The notes: generated from the letters alone by a model not told the origin. Shown: positions 25,991 to 35,984, counted from the stretch's first letter. The stretch: 64,000 nt of DNA from Caminibacter pacificus (GCF_003752135.1 NZ_RJVK01000004.1:104188-168187), one strand, 5' to 3'. A program made the numbers and translations.

Positions 25991-27063
25991 TGAGAATTAC
26001 ATTTATTATTTCATCGTTAAGTGCAGGAGGAGCTGAGAGAGTATTAGTTAATTTGGCAAATTATTTGGTTAATAAAAATCATGAAATATATATTGTTACA
26101 TTTTCAAAAGAAAAACCTTTTTATCATTTAGATGAGAAAATAAAGTTAGTTCAACTTGGTTTGTTAAAACATTCAAGAAATAAGTTTGAGACTTTGCTGA
26201 ATACTATAAAAAGAGTTTTGATTTTAAAACAAATTCTGAAAAATATTTCGGCGGATGTAAATATTTCTTTTATGACACAGATGAATATATTAAGTATTAT
26301 TGCTTCAAGATTAAATTTACAAAAAATTATTGTTTCTGAGGATATAGAATATTTTTTTTATTCAGATAAAAAAGCTTTGATGATTATTAGAAAATTAGTA
26401 TATAAACTGGCAGATATGTTAATTGTAAAAACAATGAGTGATAAAAAAAATTATTATTTTTTAAAAAAAGTAAAAGTGATAAACAATCCTTTACCGGAAA
26501 TTCCTTTAAATAATTTTAAGAAAGAGCATTTTATTTTAGCAGTGGGTAGATTAGAAAATCAAAAAGGTTTTGATACTCTTATAAAAATTTATTCAAAAAT
26601 TGAAACCAGTTGGAAGCTTTATATTGCTGGTGAAGGTAGTGAAAGAAAAAAATTAGAAAGTTTAATAAAGAAATTAAAATTAGAAAAAAAAGTAATACTA
26701 CTTGGAAATGTTAAAAATATTGAAGAGTGGTATTTTAAGGCTTCAATATTTGTTTTGTCATCAAGAAAAGAAGGTTTTGGTAATGTTTTAATAGAAGCTA
26801 TGGCTTGCGGGTGCGCTTGCGTTGCTTTTGATTGTCCGTACGGGCCGAGTGAAATAATCGAAAATTATAAAAACGGGATTTTGGTAGAGAATCAAAATGA
26901 AGAGAAGTTAAAAGAATCGATAGAGTTGCTTATAAAAGATGAAAATTTAAGAAAAAAATTGGCAAAAGAAGCTGTGAAAGTAAAAGAAAAATATAGTATT
27001 GAAAAAATAGCTCGAGAGTGGGAGAATGCTATTGAAGAAGTTTTGAAAAAAGGCGGAAATTGA
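25990..27063 (+). CDS. glycosyltransferase, GT4 family
   Basis: GT-B retaining glycosyltransferase of 357 residues. The N-terminal donor-loop SSLSAGGAERVLVNLANYL, the central AVGRLENQKGFDTLIKIY, IAGEGSERKKLESL, and SRKEGFGNVLIEAMACG with Glu-x7-Glu followed by CPYGPSEII are classic. Probably adds a hexose or HexNAc to the N-glycan precursor, in the manner of PglA/PglJ/PglH. The first three quarters are very AT-rich (11-13 G/C in sampled 60-nt lines), while the 3' end from about 26,790 is richer (23-25 of 60), so the gene may be chimeric. It overlaps neighbours at both ends. Confidence 0.9.
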   Translation: MRITFIISSLSAGGAERVLVNLANYLVNKNHEIYIVTFSKEKPFYHLDEKIKLVQLGLLKHSRNKFETLLNTIKRVLILKQILKNISADVNISFMTQMNILSIIASRLNLQKIIVSEDIEYFFYSDKKALMIIRKLVYKLADMLIVKTMSDKKNYYFLKKVKVINNPLPEIPLNNFKKEHFILAVGRLENQKGFDTLIKIYSKIETSWKLYIAGEGSERKKLESLIKKLKLEKKVILLGNVKNIEEWYFKASIFVLSSRKEGFGNVLIEAMACGCACVAFDCPYGPSEIIENYKNGILVENQNEEKLKESIELLIKDENLRKKLAKEAVKVKEKYSIEKIAREWENAIEEVLKKGGN

Positions 27064-28124
27064 ACAAAATTAAATTGCTTCTTAGTATCCGCTCTTTAAA
27101 TATCGGCGGGGCGGAGCGTCAATTTATAGAGCTTGTAAAAAATATCGATAAGAAAAAGTTTGATGTTTATGTTGTGACGATGTACGGAGGTGTTTTGGAA
27201 GATGAAATAAAAAAAATACCCGGTATTAAATATTTCAACCTCCAAAAAAACGGACGTTTTGATGTTAAATTTTATTTTCGGTACAAAAATCTCCTAAAAA
27301 AGATATCTCCCGATGTTATTTATTCTTGGATGGGGGAGATGAATCTTTTTTCTTATTGGTGTAAGCCAAAAAATGCGAAGCTTATTTGGGGATTTAGAGC
27401 TTCGAATATGGATTTGCAAAAATACGGGTTGTTTAGTAAGATTTTGTTTGATTTACAAAAGTTTTATTCAAAAAATGTAGATATGATAATCTCCAATTCG
27501 AAAGCTTCAATCGATTTTCATAAAAAATCCGGTTTTTTTATGGAAAAATCCGAAGTGGTTTATAACGGAATAGATATTGAGAGATTCAAAAAGAAAATGA
27601 GCGATTTCAAAGACAAATATAACCTAAAAACGCCTGTTATTGCTATGGTAGCGAGGCTTGACCCTATGAAAGGTTATGATGTTTATTGTAAAGTCGCAAG
27701 TGAACTGAAAAATATCGACTTTATAGGTGTAGGTGAGGGTGATGAAAATATCAAAAAAAGATGTGAAAACGTAAAATTTTTAGGGTCTTTTTTTGATATT
27801 GAAAATGTCTATAACGGAATTGATGTTTTGGTGTCGAGTTCCGTTTTTGGAGAGGGGTTTAGTAATTCTATCGCCGAAGCGATGGCTTGTGAAGTACCAT
27901 GTATCGTGACGGATGTTGGGGATAGTAAGATAATCGTAGGTGATACGGGAATAGTAATAAAACCAGGTTCGCCTGAAGAATTGAAAAAAGCAATAAAAGA
28001 AATGCTAAACAAAGATTTAACTGAACTCGGTAAAAAAGCTAGAAAAAGAATTGAAGAGAACTTTTCTATCGAAAAAATGGTGGAAAAAACAGAAAATATA
28101 ATTCTAAAAATGATAGGGAAATAA
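27060..28124 (+). CDS. glycosyltransferase, GT4 family
   Basis: GT-B retaining glycosyltransferase of 354 residues, start TTG at 27060 after AGGCGGA and overlapping the previous stop. Motifs: SIRSLNIGGAERQFIELVKN, SKASIDFHKKSGF, YNGIDIERF, AMVARLDPMKGYDVYCKVA, GVGEGDENI, and SSSVFGEGFSNSIAEAMACE with VTDVGDSK. It has a more balanced base composition than the three genes before it and matches the PglB-proximal genes. It is a candidate for extending the N-glycan chain. Specificity cannot be read from sequence. Confidence 0.9.
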   Translation: MNKIKLLLSIRSLNIGGAERQFIELVKNIDKKKFDVYVVTMYGGVLEDEIKKIPGIKYFNLQKNGRFDVKFYFRYKNLLKKISPDVIYSWMGEMNLFSYWCKPKNAKLIWGFRASNMDLQKYGLFSKILFDLQKFYSKNVDMIISNSKASIDFHKKSGFFMEKSEVVYNGIDIERFKKKMSDFKDKYNLKTPVIAMVARLDPMKGYDVYCKVASELKNIDFIGVGEGDENIKKRCENVKFLGSFFDIENVYNGIDVLVSSSVFGEGFSNSIAEAMACEVPCIVTDVGDSKIIVGDTGIVIKPGSPEELKKAIKEMLNKDLTELGKKARKRIEENFSIEKMVEKTENIILKMIGK

Positions 28125-28127
28125 TAA

Positions 28128-29951
28128 ATGTGCGGAATAGTAGGATTTAATTTTCAAAACAGAGAATTACTCGAAAATATGAAAACCTCCATAAAACACA
28201 GAGGTCCTGATGATAACGGAAGTTATATTGATGAATTTATGAGTTTAGGACATGTGAGGCTCTCTATTTTGGAGCTTTCAAAACTCGGACATCAGCCTAT
28301 GAGTTTTGAGAATTACGTTTTGGTTTATAACGGAGAAATTTACAATTTTGAAGAGATAAAAAAAGAGCTTGAGAGTTTCGGATATACGTTCAAATCCCAC
28401 AGCGATACCGAAGTGCTGCTAAAATCATATCACAAATGGGGTAAAAGGGCCGTTGAAAAATTTAGAGGAATGTTTGCTTTTGCGGTGTATGATAAAGAAT
28501 CTAAAAAGCTGATTATTTTTCGAGATAGGGTGGGTGTTAAGCCTTTATATTATTTTTTTGACGGAAATAATTTTTTATTTGCAAGCGAGCTTAGGGCTTT
28601 AAGGGTTTATAAAAAATTCGATATCGACAAAACCTCTTTGGCAAAATTTTTTCAATACGGATATATCGGTAGGGACAAATCGATATTTTCAGGTATAAAA
28701 AAGCTATTGCCAGGGCATTATTTGGAGTTCGATTTAAAAAATAAGAGCCTTAAAATAGAAAAGTATTGGGATGTTAAGGAATATTTTAGAGAAAATAAAA
28801 AAAGCGAAGAAGAGATTATCGACGAGCTTGAGAGTATTTTGATAGAGGGTATTAAATACCGAATGAAAAGTGACGCGCCGGTGGGCGTTTTTTTAAGCGG
28901 AGGGGTCGATAGTTCTCTTGTGGCGGCCGTTTTGCAAAAACATTACGGAAATATACATACTTTTACCATAGGTTTTAAAGAAGAAAAATACAACGAAGCA
29001 CACTATGCGAAAAAAGTTGCGCGTCATATCGGTTCAAATCATACAGAGCGTTTTTTGGAGATGAGCGAAGCAAAAGAGATATTAAAAAACTTTGTCGATA
29101 TCTATGACGAGCCTTTTGGCGATAGTAGCGGAATTCCTACTTATTTGGTATCAAGAGTTGCTAAAGAAAACGGAGTTAAGGTTGTTTTGAGTGCGGATGG
29201 CGGGGATGAGCTTTTTTGCGGATATGAGAGGTATTGGTGGAGCTACGGATTAGGTGGGAAGTTTGAAAAATTGCCATTTAAAAAGCTTTTTTCAAAAGCG
29301 ATAGGTTTAAGCGAAAATCTTTTATTAAACGTCCCGATTAAAAATATGGAGCATAAACTCGGCTTTTTAAAAGAGCTCTTAAAGAGTGATTCTTGGGAGG
29401 ATATTTATGAAACTATTCTTAAACAATACAGAGAGGATATAAAACTTTTAGGTTTGGATGAGGTAAAAGAGCCGAAAGATTATTTCCGATTTGGTGAAAA
29501 AATACATCCTATGCAAGCGATGATGCTATGGGATTTTTACAATTATCTGCCCGATGATATTTTAGTGAAAGTCGATAGGGCGACTATGGCAAACTCTATA
29601 GAAGGTAGAGAACCTTTGCTTGATAATAAGCTTATTGAATATACCGCTTCTATTCCTTTTGAGTACAAATACAAAAACAACGAAAGCAAATATATTTTGA
29701 AAAAAGTACTTGAAAGATATCTTCCAAAAGAGTTAATTTATAGGAAAAAACAAGGATTCGGGATACCGATGACTGAGTGGTTTAGGAGCGATTTGATTAA
29801 ACTTTTTGAAGAGTATTTCAGTAATGATGAAATTATAAACATGGAATATCCGCGAAAGCTTTTAAAAGAGTTCAAAAGTGGAAAATATGTAAATATCAAC
29901 AAACTCTGGTTTGTGCTTGTATATAAAATGTGGAAGGAGAAGTATTATTGA
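28128..29951 (+). CDS. asnB: asparagine synthase (glutamine-hydrolysing)-like amidotransferase
   Basis: Two-domain glutamine amidotransferase of 607 residues. Cys2 of MCGIVGF is the nucleophile of the N-terminal Ntn glutaminase domain (to about 190), with RLSILELSKLGHQPM and NGEIYNF; the synthetase domain has the ATP-pyrophosphatase loop FLSGGVDSSLVAA. It could make asparagine, but its place 23 nt-overlapped with a glycosyltransferase and near PglB, plus a second paralogue at 33167, suggests amidation of a uronic acid in the glycan, as proposed for similar genes in O-antigen loci. The symbol reflects family only. It is the first of the pair flanking pglB. Confidence 0.88.
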   Translation: MCGIVGFNFQNRELLENMKTSIKHRGPDDNGSYIDEFMSLGHVRLSILELSKLGHQPMSFENYVLVYNGEIYNFEEIKKELESFGYTFKSHSDTEVLLKSYHKWGKRAVEKFRGMFAFAVYDKESKKLIIFRDRVGVKPLYYFFDGNNFLFASELRALRVYKKFDIDKTSLAKFFQYGYIGRDKSIFSGIKKLLPGHYLEFDLKNKSLKIEKYWDVKEYFRENKKSEEEIIDELESILIEGIKYRMKSDAPVGVFLSGGVDSSLVAAVLQKHYGNIHTFTIGFKEEKYNEAHYAKKVARHIGSNHTERFLEMSEAKEILKNFVDIYDEPFGDSSGIPTYLVSRVAKENGVKVVLSADGGDELFCGYERYWWSYGLGGKFEKLPFKKLFSKAIGLSENLLLNVPIKNMEHKLGFLKELLKSDSWEDIYETILKQYREDIKLLGLDEVKEPKDYFRFGEKIHPMQAMMLWDFYNYLPDDILVKVDRATMANSIEGREPLLDNKLIEYTASIPFEYKYKNNESKYILKKVLERYLPKELIYRKKQGFGIPMTEWFRSDLIKLFEEYFSNDEIINMEYPRKLLKEFKSGKYVNINKLWFVLVYKMWKEKYY

Positions 29952-31057
29952 AAATTTCGATTTTAATTTACTCTATGGCAAGCGGAGGTGCCGAGAGGGT
30001 TGTTTCTTTGTTGCTAAAACACTTAAATCAAAAATACGAAATAGAACTTGTACTTATGAACGATACTATATTTTATGAAATTCCCGAAAATGTAAAAATT
30101 ACTTTTTTAGAAAAATCAAACCCCACAGAGCCCGGATTGATAAAACTTCTCAAACTTCCGTTTTTGGCGTATAAATATTCGAAAATCAAAAGCGATATTA
30201 GTCTTTCGTTTATGAATAGACCCAATTATATCAATGTTTTAAGTAAGTTTTTTGGAAAAAAATCGAAAATCATCATATCCGAAAGGGCTATGCCATCAAA
30301 ACAGCACTCTTTAGGACTTCAGGGCAAAATCAATAGGTTTTTGATAAAAACTTTTTATAAAAAAGCGGATTTGGTAATAGCGAATTCAAAAGGCAATAGT
30401 TACGACTTGCAAAAAAACTTTTGCGTAAAAAAAATAAAAACTATATATAATCCCATCGAACCGAAAGAGTGTCAAAAAACAAAAAATGAAAAATTTATGT
30501 TCGTAACTATCGGTCGTTTGGATGAAGGAAAAAATCACGCACTTTTGATTAAGGCTTTAAAAGAGTCGAATTTAAACGCAAATCTTTTGATTATTGGAGA
30601 CGGTCCTTTAAGAAAAGAGCTGGAAGATTTGAGTAAAAGTTTAAATTTGAAAGAAAAAGTAAAGTTTTTAGGTATTCAAAAAGATGTCTATAGGTTTTTG
30701 TCAAAAGCAGATTGTTTTGTTTTTTCGAGCAATTACGAGGGGTTTCCCAATGTACTTCTTGAAGCTCTTAATTGTTCTTTACCCGTTATTTCAACCGATT
30801 GTAAATCCGGACCGAGAGAGATTTTGGCACCTGAAACGTATTTTTTAAAAGAGACGGAAAGTGTGGAGCTTGCCAAATACGGCATTTTGGTAAAACCTAA
30901 AAGTGTCGAAAACTTTGCTAAAGCTATGAAATTAATGTATCAAGATAAAGAGTTGAGATATAATTATGCAATCAATTCTAAAAAAGCGATAGAAAATTTT
31001 AAAATCGAAAAAATAATAAAAGAATGGGAGAGGATTTTAGATGAATTTGAATCATAG
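29948..31057 (+). CDS. glycosyltransferase, GT4 family
   Basis: GT-B retaining glycosyltransferase of 369 residues. I choose TTG at 29948 because AAGGAG at 29934-29939 is correctly spaced and the family N-terminus KISILIYSMASGGAERV begins there; the GTG at 29930 would place the start upstream of the ribosome site. Further motifs are VIISERAMPSKQ, VTIGRLDEGKNHALLIKAL, IIGDGPLRKELEDL and SSNYEGFPNVLLEALNCS with TDCKSGPREIL. This resembles the PglJ/PglH class of GalNAc transferases in general layout. It overlaps asnB by 4 nt and pglB by 17 nt. Confidence 0.9.
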   Translation: MKISILIYSMASGGAERVVSLLLKHLNQKYEIELVLMNDTIFYEIPENVKITFLEKSNPTEPGLIKLLKLPFLAYKYSKIKSDISLSFMNRPNYINVLSKFFGKKSKIIISERAMPSKQHSLGLQGKINRFLIKTFYKKADLVIANSKGNSYDLQKNFCVKKIKTIYNPIEPKECQKTKNEKFMFVTIGRLDEGKNHALLIKALKESNLNANLLIIGDGPLRKELEDLSKSLNLKEKVKFLGIQKDVYRFLSKADCFVFSSNYEGFPNVLLEALNCSLPVISTDCKSGPREILAPETYFLKETESVELAKYGILVKPKSVENFAKAMKLMYQDKELRYNYAINSKKAIENFKIEKIIKEWERILDEFES

Positions 31058-33167
31058 AAGTGAAATTTATAATGTAATTATTGCGATTTTGCTTGCATAT
31101 ACTTTTGCAATCGCACTTAGGTTTATTTATGTTTCGGAGATTATACACGTAAAAGCTTTTTATTGGCACGGACAACTTATGATAAATAATGTCGACGGGT
31201 ACTATTATGCCGAGGGTGCTCGCGATATTATCGACGGAGTAAAATCCAATTATCTCTCACCGACAAACGCTCCTTTATCTCTTTTGACGGCGTATTTAGC
31301 AAAGTTTTTTCATATTCCGCTTGACGTTTTGATTTTTTATATGCCCGGAGTTTTCGGAGCTCTCATCGTTGTACCTTTGATATTGATTGGTAGGGCTCTT
31401 GGAAATCTGTGGATGGGCTTTTTGGCCGCACTTCTTGGCGGTGTTGCTTGGAGTTATTATCACAGAACGATGTTCGGGTATTACGATACCGATATGCTAA
31501 CGGTAGTGCTTCCTACTTTTGCCGTTTGGGCGGTTGTTTGCGCTTTTACTCAAAAAAATGAAAAATTCTTTTTCTTAGCGCCTTTATTTATGAGCGTTAT
31601 GCAGTGGTGGCACGACGGGCTTTATAATGTTACAAACGGAATTTTTATAATGAGTTTTATTTATGTTTTATATTTGAAGTTTTTTAAAAAACAAGATATA
31701 TATAAAGAGACGATTTTCGTTTTGTTTTTGATTATTCCGCTTTTAAAGATAGGACTTTTACCTCAACTCGCTTTAATTTTGATATATCAAATCGCTATTT
31801 TAAAATTTAAAGTTTCATATTTTCAAGAAAACGGCATTAAGTTTTTGCTATTCGTATTTTTTATTTACTTTTTATTTGTAGGATTGCCTTGGCTTAGTTC
31901 TATTATTAAAAACAGCTATTTTACAAGAGCCGTTTCGAAACAAGAAGGCGGTATTCACTATTTCGATGTCGTAAATACCATTAGAGAAGCTTCGAAAATA
32001 GATTGGGACGTTTTTGTTCATAGAATTAGCGGAAGTTGGATAGGCTTTATTTTGGGTGCGATAGGATATTTGGCTTTGTTAATCAGATATCCGATAATGA
32101 TAGTTTCCATACCTATGGTAGTGCTCGGTTTTTTTGCATTAAGAGGCGGGCTTAGATTTACTATTTTCGCAGTTCCTTTTTTTGCTCTTGGAAACGCTTA
32201 TCTTTTTGTTTTATTAGCAAAATTCATATCGGATTCTATAAAAGATAACGTCAAACATTATGCATATTACGGGCTTTCTTTATTGTTTATGTTGGGAGTG
32301 ATATATCCGAATTATAAGCATATGTTTAAATATGTCGTGCCTCCTACTTTTAATGCGAACGAAGTGGCGGTATTAAACGAACTGAAAAAAACGGCAAAAC
32401 CATCCGATTACGTACTTACTTGGTGGGATTACGGATATCCCGTCAGATATTATGCGAAAGTATCTACGTTAATAGACGGAGCAAAACACAGCGGAGATGT
32501 AAACTGGCCTGTGAGTTTTGCGCTGACTCGTCCGCAGCTACCGAGTTATAATGCCGCTATTTTAGACGTTTATCTGACTCAAAAAGATTATGAAGAGCAT
32601 AAAAAATTCGACTTTATCAAGCAGGTTATGGAGATGTATCATTTGAAATCTCCTACTGAAGTGGAGAAATTTTTGTATAACAAAATCAACCTCCCGAAAA
32701 TCAAAAACGACATATATTATTATCTTCCGTTTAGAATGTTAAATATATTCCCGACGGTTGCGCTTTTTAGTTATATAGATATAAACACCGGAGAAGTGAA
32801 TGACAGACCGATTTTTATGCAGTTGTTAATAAAAGGTGTTGATAACAGAGGACTTGTATTGGCAAAAGGGCTTATCCTTTCGAAAAACGGATATTTAATT
32901 CAAGACAATCAAAAAATTCCTATTAATAAGCTGATTTTGACTTATTATGATGAAAAAGGAAAACTTGTTAAAAAAGAAGAGACTCTAAATCCGAAAAGCC
33001 AATTGAACGTCATAATTATGAGGTCTTTTGGTAGAGTGTTGATTTTGGGTAATAAAATGCTAAACTCAACTTATATTCAATTATACGTGCTTGAAAATTA
33101 CGATAAAAAACTCTTTAAGCCGGTAATATTAACGCCTTGGGCGAAAGTGTATAAAGTGGTGAAATAA
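31041..33167 (+). CDS. pglB: oligosaccharyltransferase PglB (STT3 family)
   Basis: Integral membrane enzyme that transfers the lipid-linked glycan en bloc to asparagine in D/E-x-N-x-S/T sequons of periplasmic proteins. The 708-residue protein has about 13 N-terminal helices and a soluble periplasmic C-terminal domain. All catalytic landmarks known from Campylobacter PglB are visible: Asp52 in VDGYYYAEGARD, Arg142 in HRTMFGYYDTD, Asp149 and Asp151 of the DxD motif, Glu316 in TIREAS on external loop 5, Arg372 in GGLRFT, and WWDYG at 461-465. These fit the C. lari numbering with shifts of only 2-5 residues. It lies between two asparagine-synthase-like genes. Confidence 0.96.
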   Translation: MNLNHRSEIYNVIIAILLAYTFAIALRFIYVSEIIHVKAFYWHGQLMINNVDGYYYAEGARDIIDGVKSNYLSPTNAPLSLLTAYLAKFFHIPLDVLIFYMPGVFGALIVVPLILIGRALGNLWMGFLAALLGGVAWSYYHRTMFGYYDTDMLTVVLPTFAVWAVVCAFTQKNEKFFFLAPLFMSVMQWWHDGLYNVTNGIFIMSFIYVLYLKFFKKQDIYKETIFVLFLIIPLLKIGLLPQLALILIYQIAILKFKVSYFQENGIKFLLFVFFIYFLFVGLPWLSSIIKNSYFTRAVSKQEGGIHYFDVVNTIREASKIDWDVFVHRISGSWIGFILGAIGYLALLIRYPIMIVSIPMVVLGFFALRGGLRFTIFAVPFFALGNAYLFVLLAKFISDSIKDNVKHYAYYGLSLLFMLGVIYPNYKHMFKYVVPPTFNANEVAVLNELKKTAKPSDYVLTWWDYGYPVRYYAKVSTLIDGAKHSGDVNWPVSFALTRPQLPSYNAAILDVYLTQKDYEEHKKFDFIKQVMEMYHLKSPTEVEKFLYNKINLPKIKNDIYYYLPFRMLNIFPTVALFSYIDINTGEVNDRPIFMQLLIKGVDNRGLVLAKGLILSKNGYLIQDNQKIPINKLILTYYDEKGKLVKKEETLNPKSQLNVIIMRSFGRVLILGNKMLNSTYIQLYVLENYDKKLFKPVILTPWAKVYKVVK

Positions 33168-34903
33168 TGTGCGGAATTGCCGGGTTTAATTTTGAGGTTG
33201 ATAAAAAAAGGGTTTTAAAAACTCTTTTTCACAGAGGTCCGGATGAAAATTCTTGTGTGAGAGTTGATAATTTTAACTTTTTTCATACTCGTTTGGCGAT
33301 TCAGGATATAAAAAACGGCTCTCAGCCGTTTTTTTATAACGATTGGATGATTGTTTTTAACGGAGAAATTTATAATCATTCTCAGCTTAGAAAAAATCTT
33401 AAAGAGTTTGACTTCAAAACAAACTCCGACACCGAGACTTTACTCTATCTATTTTTAAAATATAAAGAAAAAATGTTTGATTTTATAGACGGGATGTTTG
33501 CTTTTGCGATATATGACAAAAAAAACAAAAAACTTTTTTTAGCAAGAGACAGAGCCGGGAAAAAACCTCTTTATATCTATAAAAAAGATAAAAAATTTGC
33601 TTTTGCAAGTGAAATAAACGTTTTTAAAACCCTCAATCCAACGATTGACGAAGAAGACATCAAGCTTTTTTTATCCACCGGTTTTTGCGAGAGCGGGTAT
33701 AAAGAGATAAGGGAGTTTCCGGCCGGACATTTCGGGTATTATGACGGAGAATTAAAACTAAAACGCTATTTTGACATAGCCGAATATTATAAAGCTCCTA
33801 AAATCAAAAATCCTTTGAATGAGCTTGAAGGGTTGTTAAAAATTTCAGTCAAAAACAGACTTTTTTCAAGCGATGTGGAAGTCGGGGCATTTTTGAGCGG
33901 TGGAATTGACAGCTCTTTGATTGTAGCGATAGCAAGCGAATATACCGATATTAAAACTTTTACCGTTAAGTTCGAAGGAGCGTATGACGAGTCGTATCTT
34001 GCTTCTTTGGTGGCTAGAAAATACGGCTTAAAGCATGAAATTATCGATATAAAAATGAATGTCAAAGATAATATTGAAAAAATTTTGCTAAATTACGGCA
34101 AACCTTTTTTTGATAGTAGCGCAATACCGAGTTATTTCGTAAGTAAAGCGGCAAGAGAGCATGTGAAAGTTGTGCTAAACGGAGACGGAGCGGATGAGCT
34201 TTTCGGAGGTTATCGTAGATATGTGCCTTTTATAAAAGGGTGGGATAAGATAGCTAAACATTTCACTTTTTTACTGCCTCTTTTAAAACCTAAATCAAGA
34301 GGTGAGTTGATGTTTTTATATAGACTTTTGAGAGCCGCGAGTAAAGAGGGGATTCATTGGTACAATGTGCTATTGAACGATTTGTTTGAAGATATTTATG
34401 ATTTTCACGGCGAAAAAATAGAAAAGTTGGATAAATTTATAAAAAGCATCGATTTTGAAGGCTTTGAAAAACTCTCTTATCTCGATTTTGAAATAAACTT
34501 AAAAAATCTTTTAATGAAAATGGATATTGCGTCTATGAGTAATTCTCTTGAAGCGAGAAGTCCTTTTTTGAGTAAATATATGCTTGAATTCGCTCCAAAA
34601 ATCGACAAAAACGACAAGTTGTTAAAAAAGATTTTAAGAGAGCTTGCAAAAAAATATTTGCCATTAGAGATTGTAAACGCTCCAAAAAGAGGCTTTGAAA
34701 TACCGCTTGTTAGCTGGGTGGACGGGGAGCTTAGAGATGTGATTTTCGATTATTTAAACTATGGCTTTTATAAAAATTTTGTGGATGAAAAATTGGTAGA
34801 AAAAATAAAAAATAAAAAACTGCAAATTCCTGAAGAGAAAAGAGCTAAAATTTTATATCTTCTTTTTGCGTTAGAGGTGTGGCATGAAAATAGCGTTTCT
34901 TAG
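33167..34903 (+). CDS. second asparagine synthase-like amidotransferase
   Basis: 578-residue paralogue of the gene at 28128, starting on the last base of the pglB stop (TAATG). MCGIAGF supplies the catalytic Cys2; HRGPDENS, RLAIQDIKNGSQPF and NGEIYNH mark the glutaminase domain; FLSGGIDSSLIVAI and NGDGADELFGGY mark the ATP-dependent synthetase domain, and SLEARSPFLSKYM is the conserved late motif. One genome rarely needs two adjacent asparagine synthetases, so amidation of a glycan carboxylate is the favoured inference. It overlaps pglA by 20 nt. Confidence 0.87.
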   Translation: MCGIAGFNFEVDKKRVLKTLFHRGPDENSCVRVDNFNFFHTRLAIQDIKNGSQPFFYNDWMIVFNGEIYNHSQLRKNLKEFDFKTNSDTETLLYLFLKYKEKMFDFIDGMFAFAIYDKKNKKLFLARDRAGKKPLYIYKKDKKFAFASEINVFKTLNPTIDEEDIKLFLSTGFCESGYKEIREFPAGHFGYYDGELKLKRYFDIAEYYKAPKIKNPLNELEGLLKISVKNRLFSSDVEVGAFLSGGIDSSLIVAIASEYTDIKTFTVKFEGAYDESYLASLVARKYGLKHEIIDIKMNVKDNIEKILLNYGKPFFDSSAIPSYFVSKAAREHVKVVLNGDGADELFGGYRRYVPFIKGWDKIAKHFTFLLPLLKPKSRGELMFLYRLLRAASKEGIHWYNVLLNDLFEDIYDFHGEKIEKLDKFIKSIDFEGFEKLSYLDFEINLKNLLMKMDIASMSNSLEARSPFLSKYMLEFAPKIDKNDKLLKKILRELAKKYLPLEIVNAPKRGFEIPLVSWVDGELRDVIFDYLNYGFYKNFVDEKLVEKIKNKKLQIPEEKRAKILYLLFALEVWHENSVS

Positions 34904-35984
34904 TCATTTGGATTTGAATTTGTATCTTTTCAGGCTTCCGATTATGAAGGAGCTGGTAAAAAGAGGTTATGACGTCTATGCGGTAATGCCAAGAGGGGAA
35001 GTCTTTGGGGAGTTTGAAAAATACGGAATTAAAGCCGTAGAATATAAAATTGACAGAAGCAGCTTGAATGTTTTAAAAGAGTTTAAAAGCATAGGTGAGA
35101 TAAAAAAAGTTATTCGAAAAATCAACCCGGATATCCTTCATACTTTTATGCACAAACCAAATATTTACGGAAATCTCACCGGTCACAAAAACAGAATAAA
35201 TACCATTACCGGTCTGGGTAGTTTTTTTATTTATGATGATTTTAAAAGTAAAACAATTAGAAAAATAATAGAAACGCTTTATAAATTTACAACGAAATCC
35301 ACAAAAAAAGTGATATTTCAAAATAGTGACGATTTGAGATATTTTGTTGAAAAAAAAATTGTCCCTCCCGAAAAATCGGTACTTATAAAAAGTAGCGGAA
35401 TAGATACGAAAACTTTCGCTCCTATGCAAAAATCTCAAAAACTCTTAAAAGAACTTGATATTAAAGATAAACCGGTAGTTTTAATGATAGCGAGAGTTAT
35501 TAAAGATAAAGGCGTGGAGGAGTTTATAAAAGCGGCCGAGATTCTTAAAGAAAAGGCAGAGTTTTTATATGTCGGAAATATAGACAAAGGAAACAAAAAC
35601 GCCTATTTGCCGAATTGGAAAAACGTAAAATATTTAGGGTTTAGAAGGGATATTAAAGATTTGATATCTATTTGCGACGTTTTTGTGTTACCGAGTTATA
35701 GAGAAGGTGTGCCAAGGACTCTTTTAGAGGCCGCAAGCATGACAAAACCTATAGTTACGAGTGATGCACCTGGATGTCGGGAAGTAGTGGAGGATAATAA
35801 AAACGGCTTTTTAGTGCCTGTTAGAGACTATAAAGCACTTGCCAAAAAGTTGGAAATCTTAATCGACAACCCTCAAATGAGGGAAAAAATGGGCGAATAT
35901 GGTAGAATTAAGGTATTAAAAGAGTTTGATATAGAGGTTGTGGTGAGTCAATATATAAAAATTTATGAGGAATTGAATGTATAA
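34884..35984 (+). CDS. pglA: glycosyltransferase PglA (GT4)
   Basis: In Campylobacter, PglA adds the first GalNAc to undecaprenyl-diphosphate-linked bacillosamine. This 366-residue protein matches recalled PglA through most of its length: [22 protein letters not shown], the [15 protein letters not shown] region, [21 protein letters not shown]-like [29 protein letters not shown], and [18 protein letters not shown] with Glu-x7-Glu. It is followed, with an 8-nt overlap, by pglC, the same order as in C. jejuni. The actual donor sugar may differ here because the preceding pathway differs. Confidence 0.9.
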   Translation: MKIAFLSHLDLNLYLFRLPIMKELVKRGYDVYAVMPRGEVFGEFEKYGIKAVEYKIDRSSLNVLKEFKSIGEIKKVIRKINPDILHTFMHKPNIYGNLTGHKNRINTITGLGSFFIYDDFKSKTIRKIIETLYKFTTKSTKKVIFQNSDDLRYFVEKKIVPPEKSVLIKSSGIDTKTFAPMQKSQKLLKELDIKDKPVVLMIARVIKDKGVEEFIKAAEILKEKAEFLYVGNIDKGNKNAYLPNWKNVKYLGFRRDIKDLISICDVFVLPSYREGVPRTLLEAASMTKPIVTSDAPGCREVVEDNKNGFLVPVRDYKALAKKLEILIDNPQMREKMGEYGRIKVLKEFDIEVVVSQYIKIYEELNV

